The notes beneath the pieces are model-generated. The model searched no databases, had not been told where the DNA came from, and was given only the letters and a program-made list of their open reading frames with translations. DNA of 47,353 nt from NCBI GenBank assembly GCA_937138475.1, contig CAKZPD010000035.1:1-47353 (forward strand), read 5' to 3'. Of this stretch, positions 33,658 to 43,524 are shown in pieces. Source of the stretch: an uncultured Sulfitobacter sp. (GTDB lineage Bacteria; Pseudomonadota; Alphaproteobacteria; Rhodobacterales; Rhodobacteraceae). Numbering within the stretch: position 1 is the first letter of the stretch; each line of letters begins with the position of its first letter. A program made the position numbers and the translations under genes.

Positions 33658-35633
33658 TGGCAGATCTTACCACCAATTCCGCGTCCTCTGTGGTTCTGAT
33701 GACCCGCATCAAAGCCGGCTATGGCTTGATTGTTTTCGCCATTGGGTTGACCCTTTTGCAATACGCTGGCGCCCTTCCGACCTGGCTGCATCGGTTGCCG
33801 GACGCAGCGGTGCCGCCATTTGCCGATTGGCTGAACGCGATTTTCAATTTCGTCAAGGATGACCTGGGCTTGCTAACCTTGACCCGGTTTCTGACCGAAG
33901 GGCTTGAGGTGTTGCTGGATACCACCGCCAACTTGCTTTTTGGCAAGCGGCGTTGGCCGAATTTGGGCCCGATCCCCTGGAGCGCAATCGCAGCCACGGC
34001 CGCCGTTGTGGGGTATTACCTGGGCGGGTGGCGCATTGCGGCGCTGGCCGGGGGCACCTTTGTGTGGACCGCGCTTATCGGACAGTGGGACATCGCCATG
34101 CAAACCATGTCGGTGCTTGTTGTTGCGGCGCCCTTGGCCTTTGCGATTGGGCTGGGCCTTGGCATCCTTGCGTGGAAATCACCGGGGTTCGATGCGGTTT
34201 TGCGTCCGATCTTGTCCGTGCTGCAAACGCTGCCGTTCTTTACCTATCTGCTGCCTGCGGTGATTTTCTTTAAGGTGGGGCCAACGGCGGGCGCGGTTGC
34301 CACAATCGTCTATGCCATTCCGCCGATGATCCTGATGACGACGCTTGGATTGCAAAAAGTATCGCCCGAGATCGTCGAGGCGGGCAAAATGAGCGGTTGC
34401 ACCCGTTGGCAGATGCTGCGGCATGTCTATATTCCGGCGGCCCGGACGGAAATCCTTGTCGGGGTCAATCAGGTGATCATGTTGTGCCTGGCCATGGTGG
34501 TGTTGACCGCGTTTATCGGGATGCCGGGGTTGGGGGCCAAGCTGCTTGCCATGATGGGCAGCTTTAAGATTGGCCGATCATTTGAAATCGGTGTGACCAT
34601 TGTGTTGTTGGCCGTCACGCTGGACCGCATGTCAAAAGCCTGGGTCGTGAAGTTGCCCGAGCATTTTGAGCGCGGCACATCGTTTTGGGTGCGGCACCGA
34701 TTTTTGCTTTTGGCGCTGGCCGCTTTTGTCGGGTTTACGCTGATCGCCCAGGTGGTGCCGATCCTGTCGGAAGTTGGCCGAAAGCAGTCGTGGTCTCAGG
34801 GAAAGGAAATTGATAATCTGATCAAAGGATTTCTAGCGATCGAAGCGGTTCAGGCTGTGACCGGATCCATCCGTTATGTTCTGAATATCTGGGTTTTGAA
34901 TCCGTTCCGTGAATTTCTTCTAAGCATCCCGATGCCGGCGTTTGTGATGCTGATTGCCGGGGCTGCCGTTTTGATTGCTGGCCGCCGCGAGGCATGGTTG
35001 GCGGCGGCGTTCTTTGGTCTTGTGGCTTTGACCGGGTGGTGGGACCGTTCGATCATCACGCTTTATTCGGTTCTGTCGGCGGTCTTTATCGCGATCCTTT
35101 TGGGGGTGCCCATCGGTGTGATTGCCGCCCGCAAGGAAAAACGCGCCAAGGCGGTTTTGCTGGTGTGTGACACGGCCCAGACCTTCCCAAGCTTTATCTA
35201 TTTGATCCCGGCGATCATGTTGTTTGGCATCACCGCGACGTCGGTGGTTATGTCGATCTTGATCTTTTCGATGGTGCCTCTGGTGCGTTACACGATCGAA
35301 GGCCTGCGCAATGTGCCCGCCGAAATGACCGAGGCGGCCGAAATGTCGGGGGCAACACGCATGCAAAAACTGGTGAATGTGCAGCTGCCGCTTGCGTTGC
35401 CCACCATGGCCGTGGGCTTTAACCAAGCGATCATGTTTGCCTTTTTCATGGTCATTATTGCGGCGTTTATCGGGACACAGGATTTGGGGCAGGAACTGCA
35501 ACGGACGCTGGCCGGGACCGACCTGGGCAAGAATTTTGTGCTGGGTATTTGCGTGACGTTGATGGCGTTGACCTTTGATATGGTCATCATGAAATGGGCC
35601 GAAGAAAAGAAAAGGCGCCTGGGGTTGGGATGA
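33657..35633 (+). CDS. tmoV: TMAO ABC transporter permease TmoV (fused double permease)
   Basis: This 658-aa membrane protein contains two ProW-type permease domains in one chain. Each carries the EAA loop: EIVEAGKMSGCTRWQMLRHV (near residue 240) and EMTEAAEMSGATRMQKLVNV (near 560). ABC permeases of this group are usually about 300 aa and form dimers, so this is a built-in pseudo-dimer, as in described TmoV. The start is the ATG overlapping the tmoW stop; the TTG one codon earlier is less likely. Confidence 0.92.
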   Translation: MADLTTNSASSVVLMTRIKAGYGLIVFAIGLTLLQYAGALPTWLHRLPDAAVPPFADWLNAIFNFVKDDLGLLTLTRFLTEGLEVLLDTTANLLFGKRRWPNLGPIPWSAIAATAAVVGYYLGGWRIAALAGGTFVWTALIGQWDIAMQTMSVLVVAAPLAFAIGLGLGILAWKSPGFDAVLRPILSVLQTLPFFTYLLPAVIFFKVGPTAGAVATIVYAIPPMILMTTLGLQKVSPEIVEAGKMSGCTRWQMLRHVYIPAARTEILVGVNQVIMLCLAMVVLTAFIGMPGLGAKLLAMMGSFKIGRSFEIGVTIVLLAVTLDRMSKAWVVKLPEHFERGTSFWVRHRFLLLALAAFVGFTLIAQVVPILSEVGRKQSWSQGKEIDNLIKGFLAIEAVQAVTGSIRYVLNIWVLNPFREFLLSIPMPAFVMLIAGAAVLIAGRREAWLAAAFFGLVALTGWWDRSIITLYSVLSAVFIAILLGVPIGVIAARKEKRAKAVLLVCDTAQTFPSFIYLIPAIMLFGITATSVVMSILIFSMVPLVRYTIEGLRNVPAEMTEAAEMSGATRMQKLVNVQLPLALPTMAVGFNQAIMFAFFMVIIAAFIGTQDLGQELQRTLAGTDLGKNFVLGICVTLMALTFDMVIMKWAEEKKRRLGLG

Positions 35634-35680
35634 TCCTGGGGGCGGCCCGTGCCTTGGGTAAGGGGCCGCGACGGCAGGGG

Positions 35681-35711
35681 CCCCCAAAGCAGGCGGGGCC
35701 CGCTTTGGGGG
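35681..35711. terminator. Bidirectional terminator between tmoV and tmm
   Basis: CCCCCAAAGC (35681-35690) pairs with GCTTTGGGGG (35702-35711), 10 bp, between convergent genes. A short T-rich tail follows on the plus strand. Confidence 0.65.
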
Positions 35712-35717
35712 GCTTTG

Positions 35718-37064
35718 TCAGTTCTGAAGATAGCTTTCCATGCTGTCGTCCAGCGCATCTTTCCACGGTGTATGGTGGACCGGCGCCAGTGACCCGGTGA
35801 TGACCGAGGTATAGCGGTTGTCGCGGAAGGTCATGATGTTTTCGCCCTTGTGGGCTTTCCACTCAAAAAAGGCCTGACAGGCGCCATCAACGTCAAAGCT
35901 GGGATAATCGGTTTCGGCGACCAGTTCCTTGACATAGGCGCCTTGATATTTGATCGCGTATTTGACGTCGTCGCTGGCTTCTTCACGCGCTTCGCGTTCT
36001 TGAACATCGGCAAGCATCGCGTCTTTGGACACAGCGGACAGATCAATCCGGTCCATGATCACGTCGCGAACCCACCAGGCCTGCGCGTCAAACATGTTGA
36101 AGGTGAACCATTGATCCTGCATCCCCAAGTAGAACATCTTGGGATTGTGGACGTAAACCACCCCCTTGTAGAGGTCGGCGCTGGCAAGCCGGTTCGTCGT
36201 CTTTAGGCGCAGATCGTCGGGCAAGAAGTTAAAGAAATGTTTGTAACCGGTGCACAGGATGATCGCGTCGACATCCTTTTGGGTGCCATCCGAAAAATGC
36301 ACCGTGTTGTGTTCGACCCTGACCATTGCGGGCTTTTCTTCCCAGTTGTCTGGCCAGTCAAAACCCATGGGCGCCGAGCGATAGCAAGAGGTGATGGATT
36401 TCGCACCGTATTTCCAGCATTGTGACCCGATGTCTTCGGCCGAATAGGACGACCCGACCACAAGGATATCCTTGCCTGTGAATTCGCGCGCATCGCGAAA
36501 GTCGTGGGCGTGAACCAGGCGGCCGTTAAAGGTTTCGAACCCTGGATAATGCGGCACGTTCGGTGTCGAAAAGTGGCCCGAGGCACAGATCACATGGTCG
36601 AATTCTTCGGAATAGACGTGATCCTTGGTGTGGTCGTGAACGGTCACGGTGAATGTGCCGGTTGTGTCATCATAATTGACCCAACGAACAGCGGTGTTGA
36701 AGCGAATCCAATCGCGCACCTTTGCCTTTACGACCCGCCCTTCGATATAGTCAAAAAGCACGGCGCGCGGCGGATAGGACGCAATCTGTTTTCCGAAATG
36801 CTCTTCAAAGGAATAATCAGCGAATTCCAGCCCCTCTTTGGGGCCATTCGACCAAAGATAGCGATACATTGAACAGTGAACCGGTTCGCCGTTTTCGTCC
36901 AGCCCGGTGCGCCAAGTGTAATTCCACAGCCCGCCCCAGTTGTCCTGTTTTTCAAAGCAGACGACCTCGGGGATTGTGTCGCCTTTGCCTGCGGCAGACT
37001 GAAAGGCGCGCAATTGTGCAAGACCCGAAGGCCCCGCGCCGATGATGGCAACTCGTTTCGTCAT
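35718..37064 (-). CDS. tmm: Trimethylamine monooxygenase Tmm (bacterial flavin monooxygenase)
   Basis: This 448-aa class B flavin monooxygenase has FAD motif GAGPSG (residues 9-14), the FMO fingerprint [11 protein letters not shown] (179-189) and NADPH motif GSSYSA (204-209), with [15 protein letters not shown] between. Bacterial Tmm oxidises trimethylamine to TMAO and can also act on other methylated amines, dimethylsulfide and indole. The start at 37064 has GGAGA upstream and begins the Rossmann fold. The neighbouring tmoXWV and tdm make the Tmm assignment secure. The promoter region carries two FadR-like operator sites. Confidence 0.95.
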   Translation of the reverse strand: MTKRVAIIGAGPSGLAQLRAFQSAAGKGDTIPEVVCFEKQDNWGGLWNYTWRTGLDENGEPVHCSMYRYLWSNGPKEGLEFADYSFEEHFGKQIASYPPRAVLFDYIEGRVVKAKVRDWIRFNTAVRWVNYDDTTGTFTVTVHDHTKDHVYSEEFDHVICASGHFSTPNVPHYPGFETFNGRLVHAHDFRDAREFTGKDILVVGSSYSAEDIGSQCWKYGAKSITSCYRSAPMGFDWPDNWEEKPAMVRVEHNTVHFSDGTQKDVDAIILCTGYKHFFNFLPDDLRLKTTNRLASADLYKGVVYVHNPKMFYLGMQDQWFTFNMFDAQAWWVRDVIMDRIDLSAVSKDAMLADVQEREAREEASDDVKYAIKYQGAYVKELVAETDYPSFDVDGACQAFFEWKAHKGENIMTFRDNRYTSVITGSLAPVHHTPWKDALDDSMESYLQN

Positions 37065-37081
37065 TATGTGGTTCTCCGTGC

Positions 37082-37128
37082 TGGTATGGACCAAAATTGA
37101 TTTATTGGTGCTTTTGGTTCATACCAAA
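37082..37128. promoter_or_regulatory. Paired TGGT-N4-ACCA operators between tmm and the AmiC-like gene
   Basis: TGGT-ATGG-ACCA (37082-37093) and TTTGGT-TCAT-ACCAAA (37113-37128) share the same half-sites. Their centres are 33 bp apart, three helical turns, so both lie on one face of the DNA. Half-sites of this type are typical of GntR/FadR-subfamily regulators; such a gene lies at 38502-39230. Confidence 0.6.
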
Positions 37129-37230
37129 GTGGTCGGCGCTATGGCGGTTTGTCAACAAATTTTCGCAACAGGAAAAAGATTTCACCAAAGCACCTCTGGT
37201 GCGCCGGGTGGAAATGGTTAGGGTTCCAGC

Positions 37231-38505
37231 ATGTCCAGCACAAGTTTTGCACAACGCCTTGCCATTGGATGCGCGCTTCCCCGGTGGTCGGTCGGCATGT
37301 CGCAGACGATCAACATCGGTTTTCTGGCCCCCTTAAGCGGCCCGGCGGAAAGCTGGGGACAGCCGGGCTTGAATGGGTGCCGCTTGTGGGAGGATTGGTT
37401 GAACCAAGCCGGGGGCCTGCTGCTTGAGGGGCGGCGTTTCCCTGTGCGGATACACGCCTTTGACTGTGCAAATGATCCGTCAAAGGCCATGGAGGGCGCG
37501 CGTTACCTTGTGCAAAATCACGATGTTTCGCTGATGATGATGTTGGGCGGGGACGCGTTCTTGGCTGTTCGCGACTTTCTTATGCGCAACAAAATCCTGA
37601 CCTCGACCCTGCTGACCAGCGACCTTTCGCCGGATACGCCGTATTTGATCGCCCCGGCGGAATCCTTGCCGATTTACACCGTGACGGCGGTGGATTGGAT
37701 CGCACGCAACCGACCCGATATCAAAACCGTGGCGCTGTGCTCGCAAAACGATGCGCTGGGTCTGCCGACATTGGCCGCCTATCGCGCCGCCTTCAAGGCC
37801 GCCGGAATTTCGGTGGTATATGAAACCTGCTATGATCCTGTTTCACCTGACGCGGCCCAAATCGCCGGCCCGATGCTGGCGACACGGCCTGACATGTTGT
37901 GCTGGTGTGCCAGCTATGCCCCGATGGTTCACGCCTTAACGCAATACGCTTTTGATCAGGGCTTTGCGGGGCAGATCCTGTCCTGCACCGCTGATAACTA
38001 TCAGCGGTTGGTGGCGCAGACATCGCGTGAATTCATGGAAGGTTTCCTTTTTCAGTTTCCTGACTTTGATGACCCGCTTTTGGCGGAAAAAGCATTTTTC
38101 TTTAACCAGCCTCAGACCTTTTATCAGGAATACCAAGATCGTTTTCCAAACAGCTGGACAGCGGTCAGCTGGGAATACGCGGCGATCCTGGATATTTGGC
38201 ATTCAGCGGTTGAAAAAGCCGGAAGACCAAACCCGGTTTCTGTTCTTGCGGCGTTGCGCCAGTTGGGCAGGGTCACACACGCCTTTGGGCCGGCCCAATG
38301 GTGGGGCGAGGATATGTTCGGCCTGAGCCATAGCCTGATCGGCGATTGGCCGGTGGTTCAGATCCGGAATGGCAAAGCGCGCATCGTTGAATTTGGGTCA
38401 ATTCCCGCGTGGCTGGCGCGCAACGAGGGCCTGCTTGGGGCAGAGATGGCGGCGCTTGGTCAGCTTTGGCACCAAAGGCAGGCGGCGCATGGTTCTGTGG
38501 GTTAG
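37231..38505 (+). CDS. AmiC/FmdD-like type I periplasmic-binding-fold protein
   Basis: Length is 424 aa from 37231, or 402 aa from the ATG at 37297. The fold begins INIGFLAPLSGPAESWGQPGLNGCRLWEDWLNQAGGL, the Leu/Ile/Val-binding-protein layout of the AmiC/urea-amide group. The N-terminus has no recognisable signal peptide from either start, and no permease genes adjoin it. A cytoplasmic ligand sensor like AmiC is therefore possible, as is a binding protein with an unusual leader. It is divergent from tmm across the paired operator and points toward the GntR gene. The start at 37231 has the better ribosome site (TTAGGG); 37297 begins the conserved fold. Confidence 0.7.
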   Translation: MSSTSFAQRLAIGCALPRWSVGMSQTINIGFLAPLSGPAESWGQPGLNGCRLWEDWLNQAGGLLLEGRRFPVRIHAFDCANDPSKAMEGARYLVQNHDVSLMMMLGGDAFLAVRDFLMRNKILTSTLLTSDLSPDTPYLIAPAESLPIYTVTAVDWIARNRPDIKTVALCSQNDALGLPTLAAYRAAFKAAGISVVYETCYDPVSPDAAQIAGPMLATRPDMLCWCASYAPMVHALTQYAFDQGFAGQILSCTADNYQRLVAQTSREFMEGFLFQFPDFDDPLLAEKAFFFNQPQTFYQEYQDRFPNSWTAVSWEYAAILDIWHSAVEKAGRPNPVSVLAALRQLGRVTHAFGPAQWWGEDMFGLSHSLIGDWPVVQIRNGKARIVEFGSIPAWLARNEGLLGAEMAALGQLWHQRQAAHGSVG

Positions 38506-39230
38506 TCTTCTTGCAAAAGCATCTTTTGCTCTTCGATCAGGTGCAGCTTGATATATTCCACCGCGCTTTCGACATCGCGCGCGGAAATGGCGTTGAAAAG
38601 CGCGTTATAGCGCTTTTGATGGTCTTCGATCCGCTGGGGCGTCAAGTAACGCCGCATCATCGACGAGCGGAGCGTCTGGGGGCAGGCCTCGATCGCCAGA
38701 TTATAGCAAGATGCCAAAAGCGGATTTCCGGTGCCGGCTGCGATCTTGCGATAAAAATGTTCTTCGCTTGTTGCAAAATCCACAGCATCGGTAGTGATTT
38801 TCTCCATTTCGGACAGAATGTCGTCCAGCTCTGCAAGGTCTTTTGGCGTCATATTCATAACGGCCAGCCGGACCATTTCCGGCTCAAGAATTCCGCGCAC
38901 GACAAGATGGTCCATGGGGCTGGTGTTTTCGGCCAATGTGTTGCGAATATCGGATCGTTTGGCTTGGGATTTATAGGTTACAAAGCTGCCGCTGCCGGCG
39001 CGGCGGCGGATGATGTTGCTGGCTTCAAGGACGTCAAGCGCGTCGCGCACCGTGTTGCGTGCGACGCCCAGCTCGGATGAAAGGGTGCGTTCTGACGGCA
39101 GTCTTGCCCCTTCGGGGTATTCTTCGGATTTAATGCGGGCGAACAGGCTGTCGATCACGACCTGCACCGTGGCCCCGACAGAATACTGCGATGCGATCTG
39201 CGAAGAGCTGCGCGGGAAATGGCCGGACAT
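38502..39230 (-). CDS. GntR-family regulator, FadR subfamily
   Basis: This 242-aa protein has an N-terminal winged helix (about residues 22-85: LFARIKSEEYPEGARLPSERTLSSELGVARNTVRDALDVLE, read in two halves) and an all-helical FCD effector domain (MDHLVVRGILEPEMVRLAV ... EEHFYRKIAAGTGNPLL ... DHQKRYNALFNAISARDVESA). FCD domains bind small carboxylates or metal-coordinated ligands. Its stop overlaps the AmiC-like stop by 4 bp, tail to tail. Probable regulator of tmm and/or the AmiC-like gene through the TGGT-N4-ACCA sites. Confidence 0.9.
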   Translation of the reverse strand: MSGHFPRSSSQIASQYSVGATVQVVIDSLFARIKSEEYPEGARLPSERTLSSELGVARNTVRDALDVLEASNIIRRRAGSGSFVTYKSQAKRSDIRNTLAENTSPMDHLVVRGILEPEMVRLAVMNMTPKDLAELDDILSEMEKITTDAVDFATSEEHFYRKIAAGTGNPLLASCYNLAIEACPQTLRSSMMRRYLTPQRIEDHQKRYNALFNAISARDVESAVEYIKLHLIEEQKMLLQED

Positions 39231-39505
39231 TGAGCGTGGTCCTTTGTTGGGGCGGTGCGTTTTGGTCGCCGATGGAACCAGCCCATTGGCGCGCTGATGC
39301 TTTATTCTAGGGTCTAACACCGCGCCGGGCAAGCCAAGCCGGGTGTTGGGCGCCACAGGCTGGCCGGGCCTGCACGCGCAAGAAGCAGCCCCAAACAAAA
39401 TCAGATAAGCAAAAGCGCCTGGGCCCAGAAGGGCCCAAGCCATTCGTTTCGATTATGATATTGAGGTTAAGCGGTAATGCTTAGCGGCCTGGGGCATTTC
39501 CAAAT
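39231..39505. other. Intergenic region between the GntR gene and glmS
   Basis: No supported gene in 275 bp. It holds the gntR promoter side near 39250-39310 and the glmS terminator at 39411-39439. Confidence 0.5.
39411..39439 (-). terminator. Terminator of the glmUS transcript
   Basis: On the minus strand CTTGGGCCC (39439-39431) pairs with GGGCCCAGG (39426-39418), loop of 4, then CGCTTTT. It lies about 65 bp past the glmS stop. Confidence 0.6.
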
Positions 39506-41326
39506 CTATTCCACTGTTACCGATTTGGCCAGATTGCGCGGTTGATCCACGTCGGTGCCTTTGGCGACGGCGGTGTGATAGGCCAAAAGTTGCGCCGGGA
39601 TCGCATAGAGCATGGGGGTCAGCGCTTCGGGGGCAGGGGGGAGTTCGATCGTGGCGGTGGTGCCTTGGCTGGCGTTTTCGATGCCCTTGTGATCGGAAAT
39701 CATGATCACCTTGCCTTTGCGGGCCATGACCTCTTGCATGTTGCTGACGCTTTTGTCGAACAGGCTGTCATGGGGGGCCATGACCACAACCGGCACCTTT
39801 TTGTCGATCAGCGCAATGGGGCCGTGTTTCAGTTCGCCCGAGGCATAGGCCTCGGCGTGGATATAGCTGATTTCTTTCAGCTTCAGCGCGCCTTCCAGCG
39901 CCAGCGGATACATCAGGCCGCGGCCAAGGAACAGCACGTCGCGGGCTTCGGCCAGGCGCAGGGCGGCCTTGTGTATGGGAGCACTTGCCTCAAGCGCGGT
40001 GCTGATCAAACCGGGCAGGCCCCGCAAGGCCGACACATGGTCGGCAAAGGTTTCGGGGCTGATTGTTCCGCGCATCTGAGCGGCCTTGAGCGCCAGCAAA
40101 AACAGCACCGTCAGCTGGCAGGTAAACGCCTTGGTTGATGCCACGCCGACCTCGACCCCGGCGTGAATGGGCAGGGCAAGATCGCTTTCGCGCGCGATCG
40201 AGCTTTCGGGGACATTGACCACCGACAAGATCTGGCTGGCCTTTCCCTGGCAAAAGCGCAGGGCGGCCAGAGTGTCGGCGGTTTCGCCTGATTGGCTGAC
40301 AAACAGCGCGGCGGTGCGGGGGGGCACCGGCGGCTCGCGATAGCGAAATTCAGATGCAACATCCACATCGACGGGCAACCGGGCGATCTGTTCGAACCAG
40401 TATTTGGCCGTCAGGCAGGCATAATAGGCGGTGCCACAGGCGACCATGCTGATCCGGTCGATGGCGGTGAAATCAATCTGGGCGCCCGGCAGGGTGATCG
40501 CGCCGTCCTGATCCAGGTATTGGCCAATTGCATGGCCGATCACGGCGGGTTGTTCCGCGATTTCCTTGGCCATGAAGTGCTTGTGCCCGGCTTTGTCAAT
40601 GCGGGTGGCGCCCGGTTGAATGGTCTTGACCGGGCGCTGCACCTCTTGGCCATTTATGTCGAAGATTTGCACCGATTGGCGGGTTATGATCGCCCGGTCA
40701 CCTTCTTCCAGATAGGTGATTTGATCGGTCATGGGCGACAAGGCGATGGCATCGGATCCGATGAACATCTCGCCTTTGCCGTGACCGATGGCCAGGGGCG
40801 ATCCCTTGCGTGCCGCGATGATCAGATCGTCTTCTTGGGCGAACAGGAACGCCAGGGCAAAGGCGCCCTCGAGTTCGGCAAGGGTTGCGGCGGCGGCGGC
40901 GGCGGGCGACAGGCCCGATGCCATATGGTGCTGGGTCAGCAGGGCGACGGTTTCGGTGTCGGTGTCTGTCACCGGGGGCAGGCCCAGGGCGCACAGCTTT
41001 TCGCGCAAAGGGCGAAAGTTTTCGATGATCCCGTTGTGGACAACGGCCACGGGGCCGGCCTGATGCGGGTGGGCGTTGGTCACGCTGGGCGCGCCATGGG
41101 TGGCCCAGCGGGTGTGGCCGATGCCTGACTTGCCTGCCAGCGGCTCGTGCACCAGCAAATCGCCCAGGTTGACCAGCTTTCCAACCGCCCGGCGCCGGTC
41201 AAGCACACCGTCATTCACCGTGGCGATGCCGGCGCTGTCATAGCCGCGATATTCAAGCCGCTTGAGGGCCTCGACAAGGATTGGGGCGGCTTCGTGGTTG
41301 CCAAGAACGCCGATAATTCCACACAT
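39506..41326 (-). CDS. glmS: Glutamine-fructose-6-phosphate aminotransferase (isomerizing)
   Basis: This 606-aa protein has an N-terminal class II amidotransferase (MCGIIGVL with Cys nucleophile; RGYDSAGIA; GHTRWATHGAP; NAHPH; HNGIIEN) and two SIS domains (ACGTAYYACLTAKY, SQSGETADTLAAL; GRGLMYPLALEGALKLKEISYIHAEAYASGELKHGPIALI). The C-terminus ends PRNLAKSVTVE, as expected. It makes glucosamine-6-phosphate for peptidoglycan and LPS. It begins 2 bp after glmU. No glmS ribozyme is expected in this group and none was seen. Confidence 0.97.
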   Translation of the reverse strand: MCGIIGVLGNHEAAPILVEALKRLEYRGYDSAGIATVNDGVLDRRRAVGKLVNLGDLLVHEPLAGKSGIGHTRWATHGAPSVTNAHPHQAGPVAVVHNGIIENFRPLREKLCALGLPPVTDTDTETVALLTQHHMASGLSPAAAAAATLAELEGAFALAFLFAQEDDLIIAARKGSPLAIGHGKGEMFIGSDAIALSPMTDQITYLEEGDRAIITRQSVQIFDINGQEVQRPVKTIQPGATRIDKAGHKHFMAKEIAEQPAVIGHAIGQYLDQDGAITLPGAQIDFTAIDRISMVACGTAYYACLTAKYWFEQIARLPVDVDVASEFRYREPPVPPRTAALFVSQSGETADTLAALRFCQGKASQILSVVNVPESSIARESDLALPIHAGVEVGVASTKAFTCQLTVLFLLALKAAQMRGTISPETFADHVSALRGLPGLISTALEASAPIHKAALRLAEARDVLFLGRGLMYPLALEGALKLKEISYIHAEAYASGELKHGPIALIDKKVPVVVMAPHDSLFDKSVSNMQEVMARKGKVIMISDHKGIENASQGTTATIELPPAPEALTPMLYAIPAQLLAYHTAVAKGTDVDQPRNLAKSVTVE

Positions 41327-41328
41327 GT

Positions 41329-42681
41329 TTAGCTGCCTCTTTGTTGTCTGGTTTTGGCGGCGCGCAGCTTGTCCATCAGGCGCCGTGCCATGCCGGGTTT
41401 CTCGATTTGGGGCGCGCGGGACAGGGCCAGGGCGTCTGGCTCTACGTCCGAGGTGATGACAGATCCGCTGCCGGTCATTGCGCCATCGCCGATCTGCACC
41501 GGCGCCACCAGCATGGTGTTCGATCCAATGAACACATCGCGGCCGATATGGGTGTGGTGTTTCATCACCCCGTCGTAATTGCAGGTGATGGTGCCGGCGC
41601 CGATGTTGCTGTCGTTGCCGATGGTGGCATCTCCGATATAGCTGAGGTGATTGACCTTGGCGCCGCTGCCGATGGTGGCGTTCTTGATCTCGACGAAATT
41701 GCCGATGCGCACATCTTCGGCCAGCTCGGTGCCGGGGCGCAGCCGGGCATAGGGGCCGATGGTGCTGCCGCGCGCCACATGGCAGCCTTCCAGATGTGAA
41801 AAGGCGCGAATGGTTGCCCCGGATTCGATGGTGACATCGGGTCCGAAAACCACATGCGGTTCAATGACGCTGTCGCGGCCAATCACGGTGTCATAGGCAA
41901 AATAGACCGTGTCAGGCGCCAAGAGCGTCACCCCATCGGCCATGGCATTGGCGCGGGCGCCCTGTTGGAAGGTTGCCTCGGCCTGGGCCAGCTGCGCGCG
42001 CGAATTTACGCCCAGTGTCTCGGCTTCGTCGCAGATGACCACGCCGGCCGAATGGCCCTTGGCGCGGGCGATTTCGATGATGTCGGTCAGATAGTATTCC
42101 TTGGCGGCATTGTCATTGCCAACGGATTTGATCAGCGACATCAGCAGCGGTGCAGGGCAGGCGATGACCCCGCTGTTGCACAGGGTTATCGCGCGTTCTT
42201 GTGGGGTGGCATCTTTGTATTCGGTGATGCGGGTCAGCTGGTCTCCGTCAAGGATCAACCGGCCATAGCGGCCCGGATCGGCGGCGTGAAAGCCAAGCAC
42301 CACCACATCGTGCTGCGCACCTGCTTGGATCATTTTTTCAAGGGTTTCGGGGGTGATAAAGGGTGTATCGCCATAAAGCACAATGGCCGTGCCGGAAAAT
42401 CCGTCCAAAGCATCGCCTGCGGCGGCCACCGCATGGGCGGTGCCCAGCTGTTCGGTTTGTTCGGCCAGGATCGTTTCGGGGTCATAGCCCTGTGCGGCGC
42501 GGGCGACCTGGGCCGCGCCGTGTCCGGCAACAACGATGGTGCGTTCCGGGGCAAGGGTGGCCCCGGCGGCCATGGCATGATGCAAAAGCGGAACACCGGC
42601 CAGGGGGTGCAGAACTTTGGGAATGTCTGAGTTCATCCGTGTGCCCATGCCGGCGGCAAGGATGATCAATGCGGTGTTCAT
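41329..42681 (-). CDS. glmU: Bifunctional UDP-GlcNAc pyrophosphorylase / glucosamine-1-phosphate acetyltransferase
   Basis: This 450-aa protein has an N-terminal uridyltransferase domain (LILAAGMGTRMNSDIPKVLHPLAG, EQLGTAHAV, YGDTPFI) and a C-terminal left-handed beta-helix of hexapeptide repeats (GPYARLRPGTELAEDVRIGNFVEIKNATIG, NHLSYIGDATIG, NIGAGTITCNYDG). It supplies UDP-GlcNAc for cell-wall synthesis and forms an operon with glmS. Divergent from gph. Confidence 0.97.
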   Translation of the reverse strand: MNTALIILAAGMGTRMNSDIPKVLHPLAGVPLLHHAMAAGATLAPERTIVVAGHGAAQVARAAQGYDPETILAEQTEQLGTAHAVAAAGDALDGFSGTAIVLYGDTPFITPETLEKMIQAGAQHDVVVLGFHAADPGRYGRLILDGDQLTRITEYKDATPQERAITLCNSGVIACPAPLLMSLIKSVGNDNAAKEYYLTDIIEIARAKGHSAGVVICDEAETLGVNSRAQLAQAEATFQQGARANAMADGVTLLAPDTVYFAYDTVIGRDSVIEPHVVFGPDVTIESGATIRAFSHLEGCHVARGSTIGPYARLRPGTELAEDVRIGNFVEIKNATIGSGAKVNHLSYIGDATIGNDSNIGAGTITCNYDGVMKHHTHIGRDVFIGSNTMLVAPVQIGDGAMTGSGSVITSDVEPDALALSRAPQIEKPGMARRLMDKLRAAKTRQQRGS

Positions 42682-42816
42682 GTTAATTCTCTTTGCGACT
42701 TCTATGATCTGTGTTTATCCAGTTGACGCAAAGGTGCAAGGCATGACGGGATCACACAAGGTTGCGGCTTGCAACATCGGGGGCGGGGAACCGCCGGGTG
42801 ATTGGGCAATGGGCGA

Positions 42817-43494
42817 ATGAGAACAGTTATTTTCGATCTGGATGGCACCCTGGCCGACACCAGTGGCGATTTGATCGCCGCCGCCAATGTTTGCTTTCGC
42901 AAGATGGGCGCGGGGGATGTGCTTTGCCCTCGGCGCGATGCGGGGGTGGCGCTGCGGGGCGGGCGGGCGATGTTGTCGCATGGGCTGACGCGGCTGGGGC
43001 GCGCGGGGCCTGCCGATCTGATTGATCAATACTATCCTGTATTGCTTGAGGCCTATGCCCGCGATATCGACCGGCACACACGGCTTTATCCCGGGGCCAT
43101 GGCCGCGGTAGAGCAGCTGAGGCAAGATGGTTTCGCCGTTGGAATTTGCACCAATAAACCCGAAGCCCTGGCCGAAACCTTGTTGATGCGGCTTGGGGTG
43201 CGTTCGGCTTTTGCGGCGCTTTTGGGGGCCGATAGCCTTGCGGTGCGCAAGCCGGACCCTGAACATCTGTTTGAGACGGCGCGGCGCGCGGGCGGCGACC
43301 CGGCGCGCTGTTTGCTGGTCGGCGATTCCGACACAGACCGCAACACCGCGCGGGCCGCAGGGGCGCCGTGCATTTTGGTGACATTTGGCCCCTCGGGCGC
43401 GGATATGGCCGCCTTGGAACCCGAGGCCCTGCTTGATGATTACCGCGCATTGCCCGCCCTTGCCGCGCAGCTTTTGGGCGCCGACGCGCCCTGA
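42817..43494 (+). CDS. gph: HAD-family phosphatase, phosphoglycolate phosphatase-like
   Basis: This 225-aa protein has HAD motif I VIFDLDGTLADTSGDL, motif II ICTNKPEALAETLL, the motif III lysine in VRKPDPEHLFETA and motif IV CLLVGDSDTDRNTARAAG. Layout and length fit Gph, which removes 2-phosphoglycolate. Divergence from glmU makes the Gph call likely but not certain; other small phosphosugars are possible substrates. Confidence 0.85.
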   Translation: MRTVIFDLDGTLADTSGDLIAAANVCFRKMGAGDVLCPRRDAGVALRGGRAMLSHGLTRLGRAGPADLIDQYYPVLLEAYARDIDRHTRLYPGAMAAVEQLRQDGFAVGICTNKPEALAETLLMRLGVRSAFAALLGADSLAVRKPDPEHLFETARRAGGDPARCLLVGDSDTDRNTARAAGAPCILVTFGPSGADMAALEPEALLDDYRALPALAAQLLGADAP

Positions 43495-43524
43495 GGCGGC
43501 AGAAACATCCGGAGACCACAGGAC

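Noticed and set aside
41329..42681. Hexapeptide-coding repeats in glmU as a DNA repeat
   Set aside because: They reflect the left-handed beta-helix of the protein, not a DNA-level repeat.
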